Shown here in pieces: positions 8,695-18,683 of a DNA stretch of 64,000 nucleotides (position 1 is its first letter; each line of letters begins with the position of its first letter). The notes beneath the pieces were generated by a model, which was not told where the DNA came from, did not search any database, and worked only from the letters and a program-made list of their open reading frames with translations. The stretch is taken from contig JAFRZX010000062.1 of NCBI GenBank assembly GCA_017442315.1, positions 1 to 64,000 of the forward strand. Direction: 5' to 3'. The position numbers and the translations under genes are program-made. Source of the DNA: Bacteroidales bacterium. Lineage in GTDB: Bacteria; Bacteroidota; Bacteroidia; Bacteroidales; UBA932.

Positions 8695-10899
8695 CTAATC
8701 AGCTACAAGATAAAGAATGCGACTGCTCCAGTCATCCTGCTTATGATAGTCTACCATATGTTTTAAAGGGATTTCCAAACCATTCTCCATCAGGAATCTG
8801 CCACTGAACGAGAGTCCCTCATAAGGTAGAGGCTTGTTGTCTATACGGTTAAGTTCACGTATTCTGTAATGGCGTTCCGGATCCAGACCGGCCATTTTTA
8901 CGCGAGGCAGATGATCATCATAGAATGTTTCAAGTTTCCACCAGTAAAATACAGCTTCAGACTTTTCCTCTGACACATACATCATCGAAGCCATGTTGTG
9001 GCCATCATAAGGAGAAACAAGCCGGTAAATGTCACCAAACTGCACCACAGGACGGATTTCCTTGTACTCGGAAATAGCTCTGCGGCATAATTCCCTTTCA
9101 TCTTCAGTCATGTTTCTTGGCTGAATCTCCATACCCAGACGTCCACTCATCGCCACATCTATCCTGTATTTGAGAGAAGTAGTGCGGAACACGGTATGGT
9201 TAGGCACAGCACTTATGTGGGAAGCCATTGCTATGGCCGGGAAGAAATATGATGTACCCCACTGCATATGGATACGCTGAAGGGCATCCGTATTGTCGCT
9301 TATCCAGAATTCATCGAACCAAGGAAGAATCCCCCAGTTGGCACGTCCGCCACCGGATGCACATGCCTGAATGGTCAGGTCCGGATATTTCTCCCTTATG
9401 CGGTCACACACTGATGCGAACCCGCGATGGTATTCTATATACATATGGCTCTGGCGGTCTGACGGCAGATACTGCGAACCATGATTTATTATCGACATGT
9501 TTGCATCCCACTTTATGTAATCTATCTCAGGATTCTCTGTCATCAGGTCATCAACAATGGAAAACACATAATCCTGCACCTCAGGATTGGCCATATCCAG
9601 CACAAGCTGCGTACCTCCTCTACCAGTCAGCGCATCGCGGCCCGGCGCCTTGATAACCCAATCAGGATGCTTCTCATAAAGTTCACTGACAGTATTTGTC
9701 ATCTCCGGCTCTATCCATATACCGAAACTTATTCCATGGCTGTCCGCCCGGTCCACCAGCCATGAGATTCCATCAGGAAGTTTGTTCTTATCCACTTTCC
9801 AGTCACCAAGAGCACAGTTATCCGTCAGTCGCGGATACTTTCCACCGAACCATCCGTCATCCATCACAAAAAGTTCTCCTCCCATATAGGAAATATCAGC
9901 CATCATCTGGTCCATGCCTGGTTCATTGATATTGAAATAGACACCTTCCCAACTGTTGAGAAGTATCTTCCTCATCTTGTCTCCATGCGCAAGTTTATAC
10001 TTGCGTCCCCACCGGTGGAAATTCCTACTGGCCCCACTCAATCCTTCATCAGAATACGTCAGTGCCAGTTCCGGTGTCTTGAAGACTTCCTTAGACTCAA
10101 GAATGTATGCCGAATTGTCAGGATTGATGCCGGCAAAGAACTGATGATAATCAGTGTCACGAGTATCTATACGGAGTTCGTAATTTCCGCTATAACAGAA
10201 TGCCGCACCTATGACTCGTCCTGCATTCTCCTGAGGTTTCCCGTCAAGGGAGAACATGACTTCTGCATGATCCGTATGCGAATTACGTACACCGTCCTTA
10301 TTCTTTATCACATTCATTCCTCTTTCCAGAGGCTCCTGAAGAAGACGGCCTTCGTTTGCCCATGTTCCATAAAGATGACTCACCCAGACATTGCCGACAC
10401 GTACAGGCAGATACCCGGAGTCAAAGCGGGTAAGCGTAACATGCTTCTTCTCCAGATTCTCTATCTCTGTCCAGGTCTCTATCATATCCACGTCCTTATA
10501 TGCGCGATAACATACCGTAACATAAAAGGGATATATTGTGTCCTTGAGACGTATACGGGTAACCTGAGCATTGCTTTCCTCTGTCTGATCGACAGACATG
10601 ACCGTCAATACGGTAGACATATTGCCGTCAGAATGCGTCACAGCCAATGCCGCCTCAGAAGGGCAATTGAATCCATAGGGAGGGTATGCGTTATGGTCAG
10701 GAACACCCGCTGCGGATATATTCAGAAAGTCTGTATCCGAAAGTCTGTTACCGAAATACATGATCCTGAGTTCCTCTCCGGGAACAGCATTGAGGATCAT
10801 CTCAATGCCAGAGGTGGAAATTCGGATCTGCGCTGTTGCAAGCAATGATGTCAAAGACATCAGCAAAATCATCGATACCTTTTTCATTGCCAGATGCAT
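8695..10899 (-). CDS. GH36 alpha-galactosidase, exported
   Basis: It removes alpha-1,6-galactosyl branches from galactomannan oligosaccharides. The N-terminus has a signal peptide (KKVSMILLMSLTSLLATAQ) that points to the periplasm. Family markers are FVMDDGWFG near 345-352, the nucleophile in YIKWDAN (Asp465), CASGGGR near 513-519 and the acid/base segment WISDNTDA near 532-539. The 734-residue length is normal for GH36. The first ATG lies 1 bp from the stop of the upstream GH5 gene; an ATG four codons later (10887) is an equally good start. It sits between GH5_2 and GH94 in the PUL. Confidence 0.93.
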   Translation of the reverse strand: MHLAMKKVSMILLMSLTSLLATAQIRISTSGIEMILNAVPGEELRIMYFGNRLSDTDFLNISAAGVPDHNAYPPYGFNCPSEAALAVTHSDGNMSTVLTVMSVDQTEESNAQVTRIRLKDTIYPFYVTVCYRAYKDVDMIETWTEIENLEKKHVTLTRFDSGYLPVRVGNVWVSHLYGTWANEGRLLQEPLERGMNVIKNKDGVRNSHTDHAEVMFSLDGKPQENAGRVIGAAFCYSGNYELRIDTRDTDYHQFFAGINPDNSAYILESKEVFKTPELALTYSDEGLSGASRNFHRWGRKYKLAHGDKMRKILLNSWEGVYFNINEPGMDQMMADISYMGGELFVMDDGWFGGKYPRLTDNCALGDWKVDKNKLPDGISWLVDRADSHGISFGIWIEPEMTNTVSELYEKHPDWVIKAPGRDALTGRGGTQLVLDMANPEVQDYVFSIVDDLMTENPEIDYIKWDANMSIINHGSQYLPSDRQSHMYIEYHRGFASVCDRIREKYPDLTIQACASGGGRANWGILPWFDEFWISDNTDALQRIHMQWGTSYFFPAIAMASHISAVPNHTVFRTTSLKYRIDVAMSGRLGMEIQPRNMTEDERELCRRAISEYKEIRPVVQFGDIYRLVSPYDGHNMASMMYVSEEKSEAVFYWWKLETFYDDHLPRVKMAGLDPERHYRIRELNRIDNKPLPYEGLSFSGRFLMENGLEIPLKHMVDYHKQDDWSSRILYLVAD

Positions 10900-10900
10900 A

Positions 10901-11890
10901 TCAGAGATTTTCTTTCACGAACCTGCCCCAAGGACGAAGGTCACCATCATTCCAAGGGCCTTCAGATGCTGCTGAAGGAAGAAGCATAGAACATGTCTCC
11001 TCCTTATCTGAAACAGACCAGAAGAGATAGCTGATGTCATTGTCATCCATCCATTCAAGCCATTCTTCTACGGATTCCATATCTATAGGGCCCTGGCCGT
11101 CTGCATTCATTCCTCCACACTCAGTAACGAACAGTGCCAATCCCCTGTCTATAGCATAGTCGGCCTTGTCACGCAGCCACTGCTTATGTGTACCGGCATA
11201 GAAATGAAGGGTATACATTATATTATCATAACCTATGATGGGATCATCTGCAGCAGCATCCACATTCTGAGACCAGCGTGGAGTGCCCACAACGATCACT
11301 GCATCCTGTTCTATGGCCCGGATAGCTGCTATGACAGCTTCTGAATACTCCTTTATTTCCTTCCATGTATAATCTATTTGCTTCTCATGGTCCTTGTATG
11401 AGGGTTCGTTCCATATCTCATATATGACATTGGGAACACCTTTATATCTGGAAGCCATATAAGAGAAGAACTCAACCGCCTCTTCCAGATGGAGACCATG
11501 GGCATGCCAGTCAACAAGGACATATACTCCATTTTCAATGGCGGCATCCACAATAGTACATGCCGAAGCTTTTCCGAAATCAGGATCGTCAAGATAACAT
11601 GCTGCGCGCCCCTCCGAAGCTCTGAGTTCAACTCCGACAGCAGCACGTACAATCTCAGCATCCCAATCCTTTACCAGATGGCCCACTGCCTCTTTATTAT
11701 AAAAACGAGGCCAAAGTACATTCCAGCCCAAACTGACTCCTTTAAGTTCAACAGTATCTCCCGATTCATTTACAAGAGCAGTTCCCTCAACATGCAGTCG
11801 CCCTACTTCCGGAACGGCATTGCAACACGATAAGACCATTGCTGCCGACATCAATATCGACAGACATGGTCTGATAAAGATTGATTTCAT
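10901..11890 (-). CDS. GH5 (subfamily 2-like) endo-beta-1,4-glucanase lipoprotein
   Basis: The 329-residue protein has a lipoprotein signal (MVLSCC near 18-23). The GH5 barrel follows with LKGVSLGWN, VLVDWHAH, the acid/base IWNEP (Glu162), GTPRWSQNVDAAA, YTLHFYAGTH and the nucleophile region FVTECGG (Glu257). The RWSQNVD and LHFYAGTH motifs are typical of subfamily GH5_2, mostly cellulases, so it probably cuts beta-1,4 glucosyl links in glucomannan. The usual TEWG or TEYG is TECG here, which changes an aromatic residue next to the nucleophile. It lies 12 bp downstream of the symporter and directly upstream of GH36. Confidence 0.85.
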   Translation of the reverse strand: MKSIFIRPCLSILMSAAMVLSCCNAVPEVGRLHVEGTALVNESGDTVELKGVSLGWNVLWPRFYNKEAVGHLVKDWDAEIVRAAVGVELRASEGRAACYLDDPDFGKASACTIVDAAIENGVYVLVDWHAHGLHLEEAVEFFSYMASRYKGVPNVIYEIWNEPSYKDHEKQIDYTWKEIKEYSEAVIAAIRAIEQDAVIVVGTPRWSQNVDAAADDPIIGYDNIMYTLHFYAGTHKQWLRDKADYAIDRGLALFVTECGGMNADGQGPIDMESVEEWLEWMDDNDISYLFWSVSDKEETCSMLLPSAASEGPWNDGDLRPWGRFVKENL

Positions 11891-11902
11891 AATGAGAAAA
11901 TT

Positions 11903-13336
11903 TTAGATTTCGCCACGTCTGATCCTGAGTTCCGCCTGAATTTCCTTCATTCTCTTCGTAGTAAGAGGATAGATTGAAATGAAAAGCAGAGACAAGCCGG
12001 CCACAGCAGCTGGAACGAAGCTCATAAGCGCCTTTACCCATGTAAGCGCATATTCCGTCTGAATGGCGCCGGCTTCTGTAGAATATCCGACAGCAGCAAG
12101 GATGGCAGTCACGGCTGATCCTCCGATAGCTCCTCCAAACTTCTGTGCCATGGATGAGGATGAAAAGATCAGACCTGTGGAAGCTGTATTGAACTTAAGC
12201 TCGGCATAGTCAGCAATATCTGCATACATACTCCAGACAAGAGGTGAGACAATACCGGTAATTACAGATATGACCACCTGAAGAAGCATCATCATCCAAT
12301 ATCCTCCTGAAGTCAGAGGCAGGAAGAAGAAAAGTATACTGAGACCTATGAGAAGGACAAGCGAATACATATACGTGCTTTTCTTTCCTATCTTCTGAGT
12401 GATCCACGGTGTCATTGCAACTCCGGCCATGTTCGCCACCTCTCCGACAGCAAAGAATATTCCCGCATAGAAAAGGAACTCAAATGAGAATATCTTAAGT
12501 TGAGCACCCTCGCCTATCACACTGGCAAAGAAGAACGGACCTGCCGTATAACGTGCAGAGTTGAAAAGATTAAAGAACAGGACACCACCCAGAAGTATCC
12601 ACCAAGGAGCATTTCTGAAGAGAGTCTTGAGATCTGCTCCCACAGAAGTCTCCTTCGGAAGACTCTTTACGGTCTCACGTGTCATCCGGAAGCATAGCAG
12701 GAACAGAAGGAAGCAGCAGACTGCCACCACGATCATAGCAGCCTGCCATGATCCCGGATCATTGACCGCAACATCAATGCCTTTCATTCTGTTGAACATC
12801 TTGCAGAGGGGCTCCCATCCTGCAAGGACTATGAAACTGCCTGCATATGCAAAGAACATACGGAACGAAGAAAAGACAGTCTTCTCATCAGAATCGGCAG
12901 TCATTACTCCAAGCATGGCACCATAAGGAACATTGATCGCAGTATAGACTGTCATCATCAGGATATAAGTGACATATGCCCATATGCGCTTGCCTTCATA
13001 GCTGAAATCCGGAGTCGTGAAGAGCAATATACCCACAACTGCAAACGGTATTGAAATCCACAGCAGATATGGTCTGTACTTTCCCCATCTTGTCTGGGTC
13101 CTGTCGGCAATTATACCCATCATTGGATCGGAAACAGCATCCCATATACGAGTCACAAGCATCAGAAAGGTAGCATCTACCAGACTGAGACCGAAAATTG
13201 TGGAATAAAAGAATGGCAGATATGCCGTAAATATCTTCCAGAACATAGAAGACGACATGTCACCGAATCCGTAGCCTATCTTCTGGCTCAGCGGAGCCTT
13301 TGTGGATTCTACCGCTGCTGTATTCATATTGGTCAT
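11903..13336 (-). CDS. GPH-family (MelB-like) sugar:cation symporter
   Basis: The 477-residue protein has about 12 hydrophobic segments. The glycoside-pentoside-hexuronide family signature lies near the N-terminus: GYGFGDMSSSMFW, then RIWDAVSDPMMGIIADRTQTRWGKYRPYLLW (split here by function, with Asp residues of the cation site in the first half). It would carry disaccharides such as mannobiose or mannosyl-glucose across the inner membrane. It lies between GH130 and GH5_2. A 50-bp gap with a -7 element precedes it, so it may have its own promoter as well as operon read-through. Confidence 0.9.
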   Translation of the reverse strand: MTNMNTAAVESTKAPLSQKIGYGFGDMSSSMFWKIFTAYLPFFYSTIFGLSLVDATFLMLVTRIWDAVSDPMMGIIADRTQTRWGKYRPYLLWISIPFAVVGILLFTTPDFSYEGKRIWAYVTYILMMTVYTAINVPYGAMLGVMTADSDEKTVFSSFRMFFAYAGSFIVLAGWEPLCKMFNRMKGIDVAVNDPGSWQAAMIVVAVCCFLLFLLCFRMTRETVKSLPKETSVGADLKTLFRNAPWWILLGGVLFFNLFNSARYTAGPFFFASVIGEGAQLKIFSFEFLFYAGIFFAVGEVANMAGVAMTPWITQKIGKKSTYMYSLVLLIGLSILFFFLPLTSGGYWMMMLLQVVISVITGIVSPLVWSMYADIADYAELKFNTASTGLIFSSSSMAQKFGGAIGGSAVTAILAAVGYSTEAGAIQTEYALTWVKALMSFVPAAVAGLSLLFISIYPLTTKRMKEIQAELRIRRGEI

Positions 13337-13363
13337 TTAGTCGTTGATATTTGGTTAATCATG

Positions 13364-13371
13364 CAAAGATA
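13364..13371 (-). promoter_or_regulatory. Possible internal promoter upstream of the symporter
   Basis: TATCTTTG on the minus strand matches the Bacteroidota -7 element exactly. It lies 28 bp before the symporter start, in one of the few real gaps of the long PUL operon. No good -33 element is seen at the expected distance, so this is only a candidate. Confidence 0.35.
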
Positions 13372-13386
13372 TGGAAATTTCCCGGA

Positions 13387-14541
13387 TCACATATTTCGGT
13401 CTATAAGCCTGTTCAGGCGCTTGACACTCTCTCCTGTAGACAAGGCATCCGGCTCGGTATTCATGCAATAATCGACAAGACGGTCCACCGTAGATGTCGC
13501 CACATGCATACGGGTATCGGAGGATGCATAATAAATGAACACCTTGCCATCCTCATCCGCAATCCAACCATTGGCAAACAGCACATTCATGACATCACCC
13601 ACATACTCTTCTCCTTCAGGAGCCATGAAGAAACCTGCAGGTTCAGCAATTACTCTCGATGGGTCCTCCAGCGAAGTCATGTAAAGGTAGAGCACATATC
13701 TGAGTCCTGAAGCACATCCCCTTACGCCATGCGCAAGATGAAGCCATCCTCTGTCGGTCTTTATAGGATGAGGACCTTCGCCGTTCTTTGATTCCTTGAT
13801 GGTATGATAGTAACGATGGTTAATTATCTTTTCGTCCTTAATGACAATATTCTCCATACTGTCCACCAAAGCCAATCCTATTCCTCCACCATTACCGGCA
13901 TCGATGAAACCATCCTGAGGACGTGTATAAAGAGCATATTTCCCGTCTACGAATTCAGGATGCAGCACAACATTACGCTGTTGCGAAGAAGATACCATAT
14001 CTGGCAGACGCTCCCATTCCACCAGGTCCTTGGTGCGCGCAACACCTGCCGCTGCAACCGCTGAAGAAAGATCTCCGGGAGCTGCTGACGGGTCTTTGCG
14101 TTCTACACAGAAGATGCCGTATATCCATCCATCTTCATGAGCCGTCAGGCGCATGTCATATATATTGGTAGCCGGCTCTCCATACTCAGGCATAGTGACA
14201 GGACGGTCCCAGAAACGGAAGTTATCAACTCCATTAGGACTTTCGGCAACGGCAAAGAACGACTTGCGGTCTGCACCCTCCACACGCACAACAAGAACAT
14301 ATTTCCCGTTCCACTTTATAGCACCTGAATTGAATGCCGCATGTATTTCAAAACGCTCCATCAGATATGGATTTGTCTCCTCGTTCAGGTCGTAACGCCA
14401 GAACAACGGTGCATGGGCACCTGTAAGGATAGGGTTTTTATAGCGTTTGTAGACACCATTCCCTTCTATAGATTCATTCTTCTTTGTAATGAGGGCTTCA
14501 TGCTGTGATTTCAGCCACTCCAATCTTTCATTGAATGTCAT
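13387..14541 (-). CDS. GH130 4-O-beta-D-mannosyl-D-glucose phosphorylase
   Basis: It converts mannosyl-beta-1,4-glucose plus phosphate to mannose-1-phosphate and glucose. At 384 residues with [65 protein letters not shown] and [16 protein letters not shown] it closely follows the characterised Bacteroides fragilis enzyme (GH130_1) as recalled. The catalytic Asp is Asp129 in YDMRLT. There is no signal peptide, so it acts in the cytoplasm. It lies between a GH26 gene (12 bp gap) and the symporter. With the cellobiose 2-epimerase at 30.9 kb it forms the known mannobiose route. Confidence 0.95.
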   Translation of the reverse strand: MTFNERLEWLKSQHEALITKKNESIEGNGVYKRYKNPILTGAHAPLFWRYDLNEETNPYLMERFEIHAAFNSGAIKWNGKYVLVVRVEGADRKSFFAVAESPNGVDNFRFWDRPVTMPEYGEPATNIYDMRLTAHEDGWIYGIFCVERKDPSAAPGDLSSAVAAAGVARTKDLVEWERLPDMVSSSQQRNVVLHPEFVDGKYALYTRPQDGFIDAGNGGGIGLALVDSMENIVIKDEKIINHRYYHTIKESKNGEGPHPIKTDRGWLHLAHGVRGCASGLRYVLYLYMTSLEDPSRVIAEPAGFFMAPEGEEYVGDVMNVLFANGWIADEDGKVFIYYASSDTRMHVATSTVDRLVDYCMNTEPDALSTGESVKRLNRLIDRNM

Positions 14542-14553
14542 ATGAATATCAGG

Positions 14554-15642
14554 TTAAAGCAACATTATTTTTTCAAGGGAGGCGAAGGTCATGAAATCTT
14601 CTGCCGACTCATGTCCAGGGAAAGGAGCATAGAAATGATGCTGCATATGTTCTTCGCATGCATTCCTCCATGTAAGCACATATGATACAGGATAATCCTT
14701 TATTGCAGGATACAGCACCTCTGTCCACCACTGCCTTTTCTTGATTCCCTCATATCCTGTCTCCGTAACTGCCATAAGTTTCCCATGCTCTCGTGCAAAG
14801 GCTTCCGTGACATCAAGGGCATTTTTCATGTCTGCCATATACTGTTCGTCAGATCCGTATTGATAGCAGTCGAAGCCTACCATATCAACCATATCATCAC
14901 CTGGATACCTTTCTGCGAAAACCTCTGCATCAAGTCCACCTGCGCCAGGTGAATAAGCCCAAATGATATTTGTCAGCCTTCTGTCCTTCATCATATAATC
15001 ATACGTCATCTTCCACAAAGACTTGTACTGCTCTGTAGTACATAATTTCTGACCCCACCAGAACCAGCTTCCCGTATGCTCATGCCAAGGCCTCCATATT
15101 ACAGGCACTGCCTCACCTTCCGAAGTCTTTATGGACTCTATGAAATCAGCAGCCTTTTCAAGCCATGTCATAAAATATTCATGCTTTTCCCCACCTGGAA
15201 GGATTGAAGCCACAACCTGATCTGAAGTCACATCCCAGGAATCGCCTCCCGTCAGAGGATTACGCGGATGCCATGAGAATGTCACGACTCCACCACGTTC
15301 ATGATGTGCAACGGCTGAAGCACGCATATGATTGAATTTATTCTTATCGAGATTAGCCTCATTGCCAAGCTCTATGCCACCCAGATCCATCCCATACACT
15401 GCAGGATAGGCTCCGGCAACTTCCTTCACATCAGAACGGACATATTCTTCTGCATCATCGGCAAGTTTCCATGAATGGCCATACATCAGGTCATCCTGAT
15501 GACCATACATTATCTTACCTTCCCCGACAAGACCGGCAAGGCGCAAGGAAAGGGCTTCAGCAGGGGATAACGCGGCATTCTGCCCTGAGCCGCAGGAAAT
15601 AAGCAGAATCGCAGCTGCAATCATTGTAAAAAATTTCAACAT
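14554..15642 (-). CDS. GH26 beta-mannanase lipoprotein
   Basis: The 362-residue protein starts MLKFFTMIAAAILLISCGSG, a lipoprotein signal with lipobox LISC. A compact GH26 barrel follows: GKIMYGHQDDLMYG, TFSWHPRNPLTGG, the acid/base in VIWRPWHEHTGSWFWWG (Glu188) and the nucleophile in AVTETGYEG (Glu294). It would cut beta-1,4-mannan or mannooligosaccharides. The frame is open upstream to a TTG that overlaps the preceding GH5 gene. The ATG at 15642 is preferred because it places the signal peptide at the N-terminus and leaves a 20-bp gap. Confidence 0.92.
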   Translation of the reverse strand: MLKFFTMIAAAILLISCGSGQNAALSPAEALSLRLAGLVGEGKIMYGHQDDLMYGHSWKLADDAEEYVRSDVKEVAGAYPAVYGMDLGGIELGNEANLDKNKFNHMRASAVAHHERGGVVTFSWHPRNPLTGGDSWDVTSDQVVASILPGGEKHEYFMTWLEKAADFIESIKTSEGEAVPVIWRPWHEHTGSWFWWGQKLCTTEQYKSLWKMTYDYMMKDRRLTNIIWAYSPGAGGLDAEVFAERYPGDDMVDMVGFDCYQYGSDEQYMADMKNALDVTEAFAREHGKLMAVTETGYEGIKKRQWWTEVLYPAIKDYPVSYVLTWRNACEEHMQHHFYAPFPGHESAEDFMTFASLEKIMLL

Positions 15643-15662
15643 ATTTTCTGTTTTTATCAATT

Positions 15663-17189
15663 TCAAGGTGCAGAATCATATACACTTTCCAACGTATAGT
15701 CCTCATCTTCAGTAAACATTCCGCGCAGGAAAGCCTCTATAGCCAGTTTGGCACCGGTTGAACAATATGTGCCTGTGCCGTGATTGATGAATGCATGTCT
15801 CTCTTCTCCAGCTCCAGACGCACCATTATCCCAAATGTAAGGAATGATTCCATACGTACGTGCAACCTTTGCATAATATTCCAGATAATACTGCTGGAAA
15901 GCCTGCTCACGCTCAGAAGCGCGGTTTACACATCCCATTTCCCCCATATAGACCGGTATCCCCTTGGACACGAACGTCTCATACAGTTTCTGGAATACAC
16001 TGACAATATTATCCTCATCTCCCCACGAAGCTTTCTTCCCAGGTGCTGCAGTATGGCCCCATTCAGAAAACTCTGCACTGAGGCAATACTCATAAGGATC
16101 GTAGCAATGCACTGCTACCATAAGCCTGTCCTTAACCGTATCTTCCGGAAGCTCAAGATGAGCCACAGTCAAGTCCGTATTGGTGCAATATCCCGGTATG
16201 CCGAGATAACGTGTTTCATTATATCCTCCAGCAGACCGGACTGCGTCCACAAACACCTGCTGCCACTCATTGAAGCACCTGTACTGCTTCCCTCCATCAT
16301 TCCTGTTGGAACCCCAGCCCCATCCGCCGTCATGGATTTCATTCATGGATTCAAATATGAGGAATTCTCCTTTATCCTTGAATTTTTCAGCTATCTGAGT
16401 CCACATGGCCGCAAGCTGTTCCTTGACCTTGATATTGACTGCCTCATCAACAGCAGCAGTCTTTATATCTAACCAATGGGCGCTGTCTGCTCCGTCATGA
16501 TGCATGTTTATAACCGCAACCAGACCTGCGTTTTCAGCATATCCGACAATCTCTGCAACTCTGTTCAGCCAGGCATCTTCTATCTTATATTCCGGTGCCG
16601 CACCGAAATGGCCAAGCCAGGTGACAGGAATACGCACATGAGTGAAGCCATACTCCTTGAGCCTGGTGAACGTGGTCTGGGTCGCCTTCGGATTACCCCA
16701 TACGGTCTCTTCCGCCACATTATTGTAATGTGCATCCATCTGATTGCCAAGATTCCATCCAAGCCCTATTTTCATTGAGGGATTTCCTAGTTCAGGAACA
16801 GGGCCGGGTCCTGGCTCCGGCTCATTACCGGAACTGCCTGCCGAACCTTCCTGACAAACCCTTATTTCATTTATCACTCCCGTACATATCATCATGACCA
16901 CAGTCTCCCGGCTCTCTTTGGAAGAATTAGGCTGGACAGTAACGTAAACTGTTGTCTTTCCACCGACAAACTCACCTGCCTTTACCGTACACCAGCTCGT
17001 GTATGAAGCCGGACGAGGTTTCTCTGAAGATGTAACGATTATTTCTGCCATTCCTCCATCAGCCTGAAATTCCAGGAAAGACGGACTTACAGACATCTTC
17101 ACTTCATTCTCCTCAATATTTTCTGGAGAACATGCAGACTGCACTGCAATCAGGATAAGCGACAAAAGGATATGTATCTTCTTCATCAT
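15663..17189 (-). CDS. GH5_4-like endoglucanase/mannanase with BACON domain
   Basis: This lipoprotein (about 508 residues) has a signal ending in VQSAC. A BACON domain covers about 30-115 (SVSPSFLEFQADGG), a short Pro/Gly/Glu linker follows, and then a GH5 domain opens GLGWNLGNQMDAH. The acid/base lies in ESMNEIHD (about Glu284) and the nucleophile in VYMGEMGC (about Glu417). The LGWNLGN and ESMNE motifs are typical of subfamily GH5_4, which holds enzymes for glucan, xyloglucan and glucomannan. BACON domains in these proteins usually space the enzyme away from the cell surface. The start at 17189 was chosen over an upstream ATG (17216) because it gives a standard signal peptide and avoids overlap. 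Confidence 0.87.
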   Translation of the reverse strand: MMKKIHILLSLILIAVQSACSPENIEENEVKMSVSPSFLEFQADGGMAEIIVTSSEKPRPASYTSWCTVKAGEFVGGKTTVYVTVQPNSSKESRETVVMMICTGVINEIRVCQEGSAGSSGNEPEPGPGPVPELGNPSMKIGLGWNLGNQMDAHYNNVAEETVWGNPKATQTTFTRLKEYGFTHVRIPVTWLGHFGAAPEYKIEDAWLNRVAEIVGYAENAGLVAVINMHHDGADSAHWLDIKTAAVDEAVNIKVKEQLAAMWTQIAEKFKDKGEFLIFESMNEIHDGGWGWGSNRNDGGKQYRCFNEWQQVFVDAVRSAGGYNETRYLGIPGYCTNTDLTVAHLELPEDTVKDRLMVAVHCYDPYEYCLSAEFSEWGHTAAPGKKASWGDEDNIVSVFQKLYETFVSKGIPVYMGEMGCVNRASEREQAFQQYYLEYYAKVARTYGIIPYIWDNGASGAGEERHAFINHGTGTYCSTGAKLAIEAFLRGMFTEDEDYTLESVYDSAP

Positions 17190-17199
17190 GGAATGGCGA

Positions 17200-18663
17200 T
17201 TATTCATAAAGATCAAACGGAAGTTCAGAAAGATCCACTACGGAAGGATCTGCAAATGTGGAATTCCACCATGAAATTGAAGCATGAGCATGGGCATATC
17301 CGGAAGAGAAATCATTATCGTAGTCATACCAAGGCATGAAATACAGCCATTTCGCACCTGCATTCCATTGGGCAGACATGTCTGCCACATTACCGTTTTC
17401 CGAAAGTGTCACCATCTTGTTCGGAGCCATATGTGCAACAACATTGAATATTGAAGCAATATCCGATGCTCCCCAGATGTTGTAGATATCCTTTCCTACT
17501 ATATCCACATATTCGTCTCCCGGATAGAAGGCATAATCGACATCGGCCTCTGAAGAAGTCTGGGTCGTCCATACCCATATCAGATTACGAAGACCCTCTG
17601 CCTTGAAGAAATCAAACATATACCTCCAAAGATCACGATAGGCTTTCGCTCCTTCACTGCCCCACCAGAACCACGCACCGCTGTGCCATTGCGTATAGAT
17701 ATTTCCTGCCGCCTCATGAAGCGGACGCCATACCACTGGTATACCTTCATCCTGAAGCTGCTTGAGATAGCCGGCCATCTTTTTCAGATCGGCATCGGCA
17801 ACTTCCTTTTCCCATGTTCCATCCTTCAGTACATTCGACGGCTTGAACGTGGTGTTTGTATTGAAGGTATATTCAGTGCTTCCATTTCTGACAGGGACGT
17901 TCCAATGCCAGCTGGCACTAACGATTCCTCCCTTATCAAACCATGCCTTTGCTGGAGTTATATCTCCATAGTCTATCCAGCTTCCGGAATTTGAATAAGG
18001 GAGATGGATGTAATCGAATGTAGCCATAGCAGGGTACTTTCCTGTCCATTTCTGCACCCAATTCACTTCATCCAGATTCCAGTTTACCTTTGCCATTGCT
18101 CCTGAAAGAGTCCTGCTGCCATAGATTGAAAGCATATATTCATAGACTCTCTCCGCATTAGGCAAAGGGTTTTCCGTCACCAGCGACGGGGAATAGTCCC
18201 CCGGTTCTCCAGGATTGTACACAGGAGCATCCGGATCAGGATCGGGTGTGGTTCCGCTGCCGGGACCGGCTGGAGTCTTGGGAGTCGCGAATGACAAAGT
18301 CGCACGGTCACACGGTGTACCGTCTGCCTTGGATGATACAGCTCCTGCATCTACCACAAGAACATACTCCTTGTCCTTTTCAAGATCACCGAAACCGATC
18401 CTCAAAAGCTTGTTGGTAACAGAGACAGACAATGAAAGGCCGTTCATCGATACCTTGGATGCATCAGACAGGACAACAGGCATATTGAATACCACATCTA
18501 TCTGCCCGATATCCAGAGCTACATCTGAAGCTCCGTCATTTATGGAAGCATTTTCTATCTTCGGGACAGCACTGCTTCCTGCCTGAGGTGTATCGGGTTC
18601 AGACTTCTGACATCCGGCCAGAAGCAAACCTAAGCCTAAGAATCCAAATAAAAACTTCTTCAT
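17200..18663 (-). CDS. GH26 mannanase lipoprotein with N-terminal Ig-like domain
   Basis: The 487-residue protein opens MKKFLFGFLGLGLLLAGCQK (lipobox LAGC). An Ig-like domain follows at about 33-128 (NDGASDVALDIGQIDVVFNMPV, read as two strands), then a Gly/Pro/Asp linker at 131-158. The GH26 domain starts near 165. Its acid/base is Glu317 in WRPLHEAAG and its nucleophile is Glu422 in TLSENG, with WFWWG near 331-335 lining the cleft. It is probably a surface endo-mannanase. It is the first enzyme gene after the glycan-binding genes and is separated from them by a 60-bp gap that holds a hairpin. Confidence 0.92.
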   Translation of the reverse strand: MKKFLFGFLGLGLLLAGCQKSEPDTPQAGSSAVPKIENASINDGASDVALDIGQIDVVFNMPVVLSDASKVSMNGLSLSVSVTNKLLRIGFGDLEKDKEYVLVVDAGAVSSKADGTPCDRATLSFATPKTPAGPGSGTTPDPDPDAPVYNPGEPGDYSPSLVTENPLPNAERVYEYMLSIYGSRTLSGAMAKVNWNLDEVNWVQKWTGKYPAMATFDYIHLPYSNSGSWIDYGDITPAKAWFDKGGIVSASWHWNVPVRNGSTEYTFNTNTTFKPSNVLKDGTWEKEVADADLKKMAGYLKQLQDEGIPVVWRPLHEAAGNIYTQWHSGAWFWWGSEGAKAYRDLWRYMFDFFKAEGLRNLIWVWTTQTSSEADVDYAFYPGDEYVDIVGKDIYNIWGASDIASIFNVVAHMAPNKMVTLSENGNVADMSAQWNAGAKWLYFMPWYDYDNDFSSGYAHAHASISWWNSTFADPSVVDLSELPFDLYE

Positions 18664-18683
18664 GCTATTCGTAACGGATTTGC

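Noticed and set aside
9985-10848. A 287-codon open frame on the plus strand inside the GH36 gene
   Set aside because: It is fully antisense to a well-supported alpha-galactosidase, and its translation is rich in Cys, Arg and His with no family pattern. It is a shadow of the GH36 coding frame.
15780-16472. A 230-codon plus-strand frame inside the GH5_4 gene
   Set aside because: Antisense to catalytic segments of a clear GH5 enzyme, without promoter, start context or protein-like composition.
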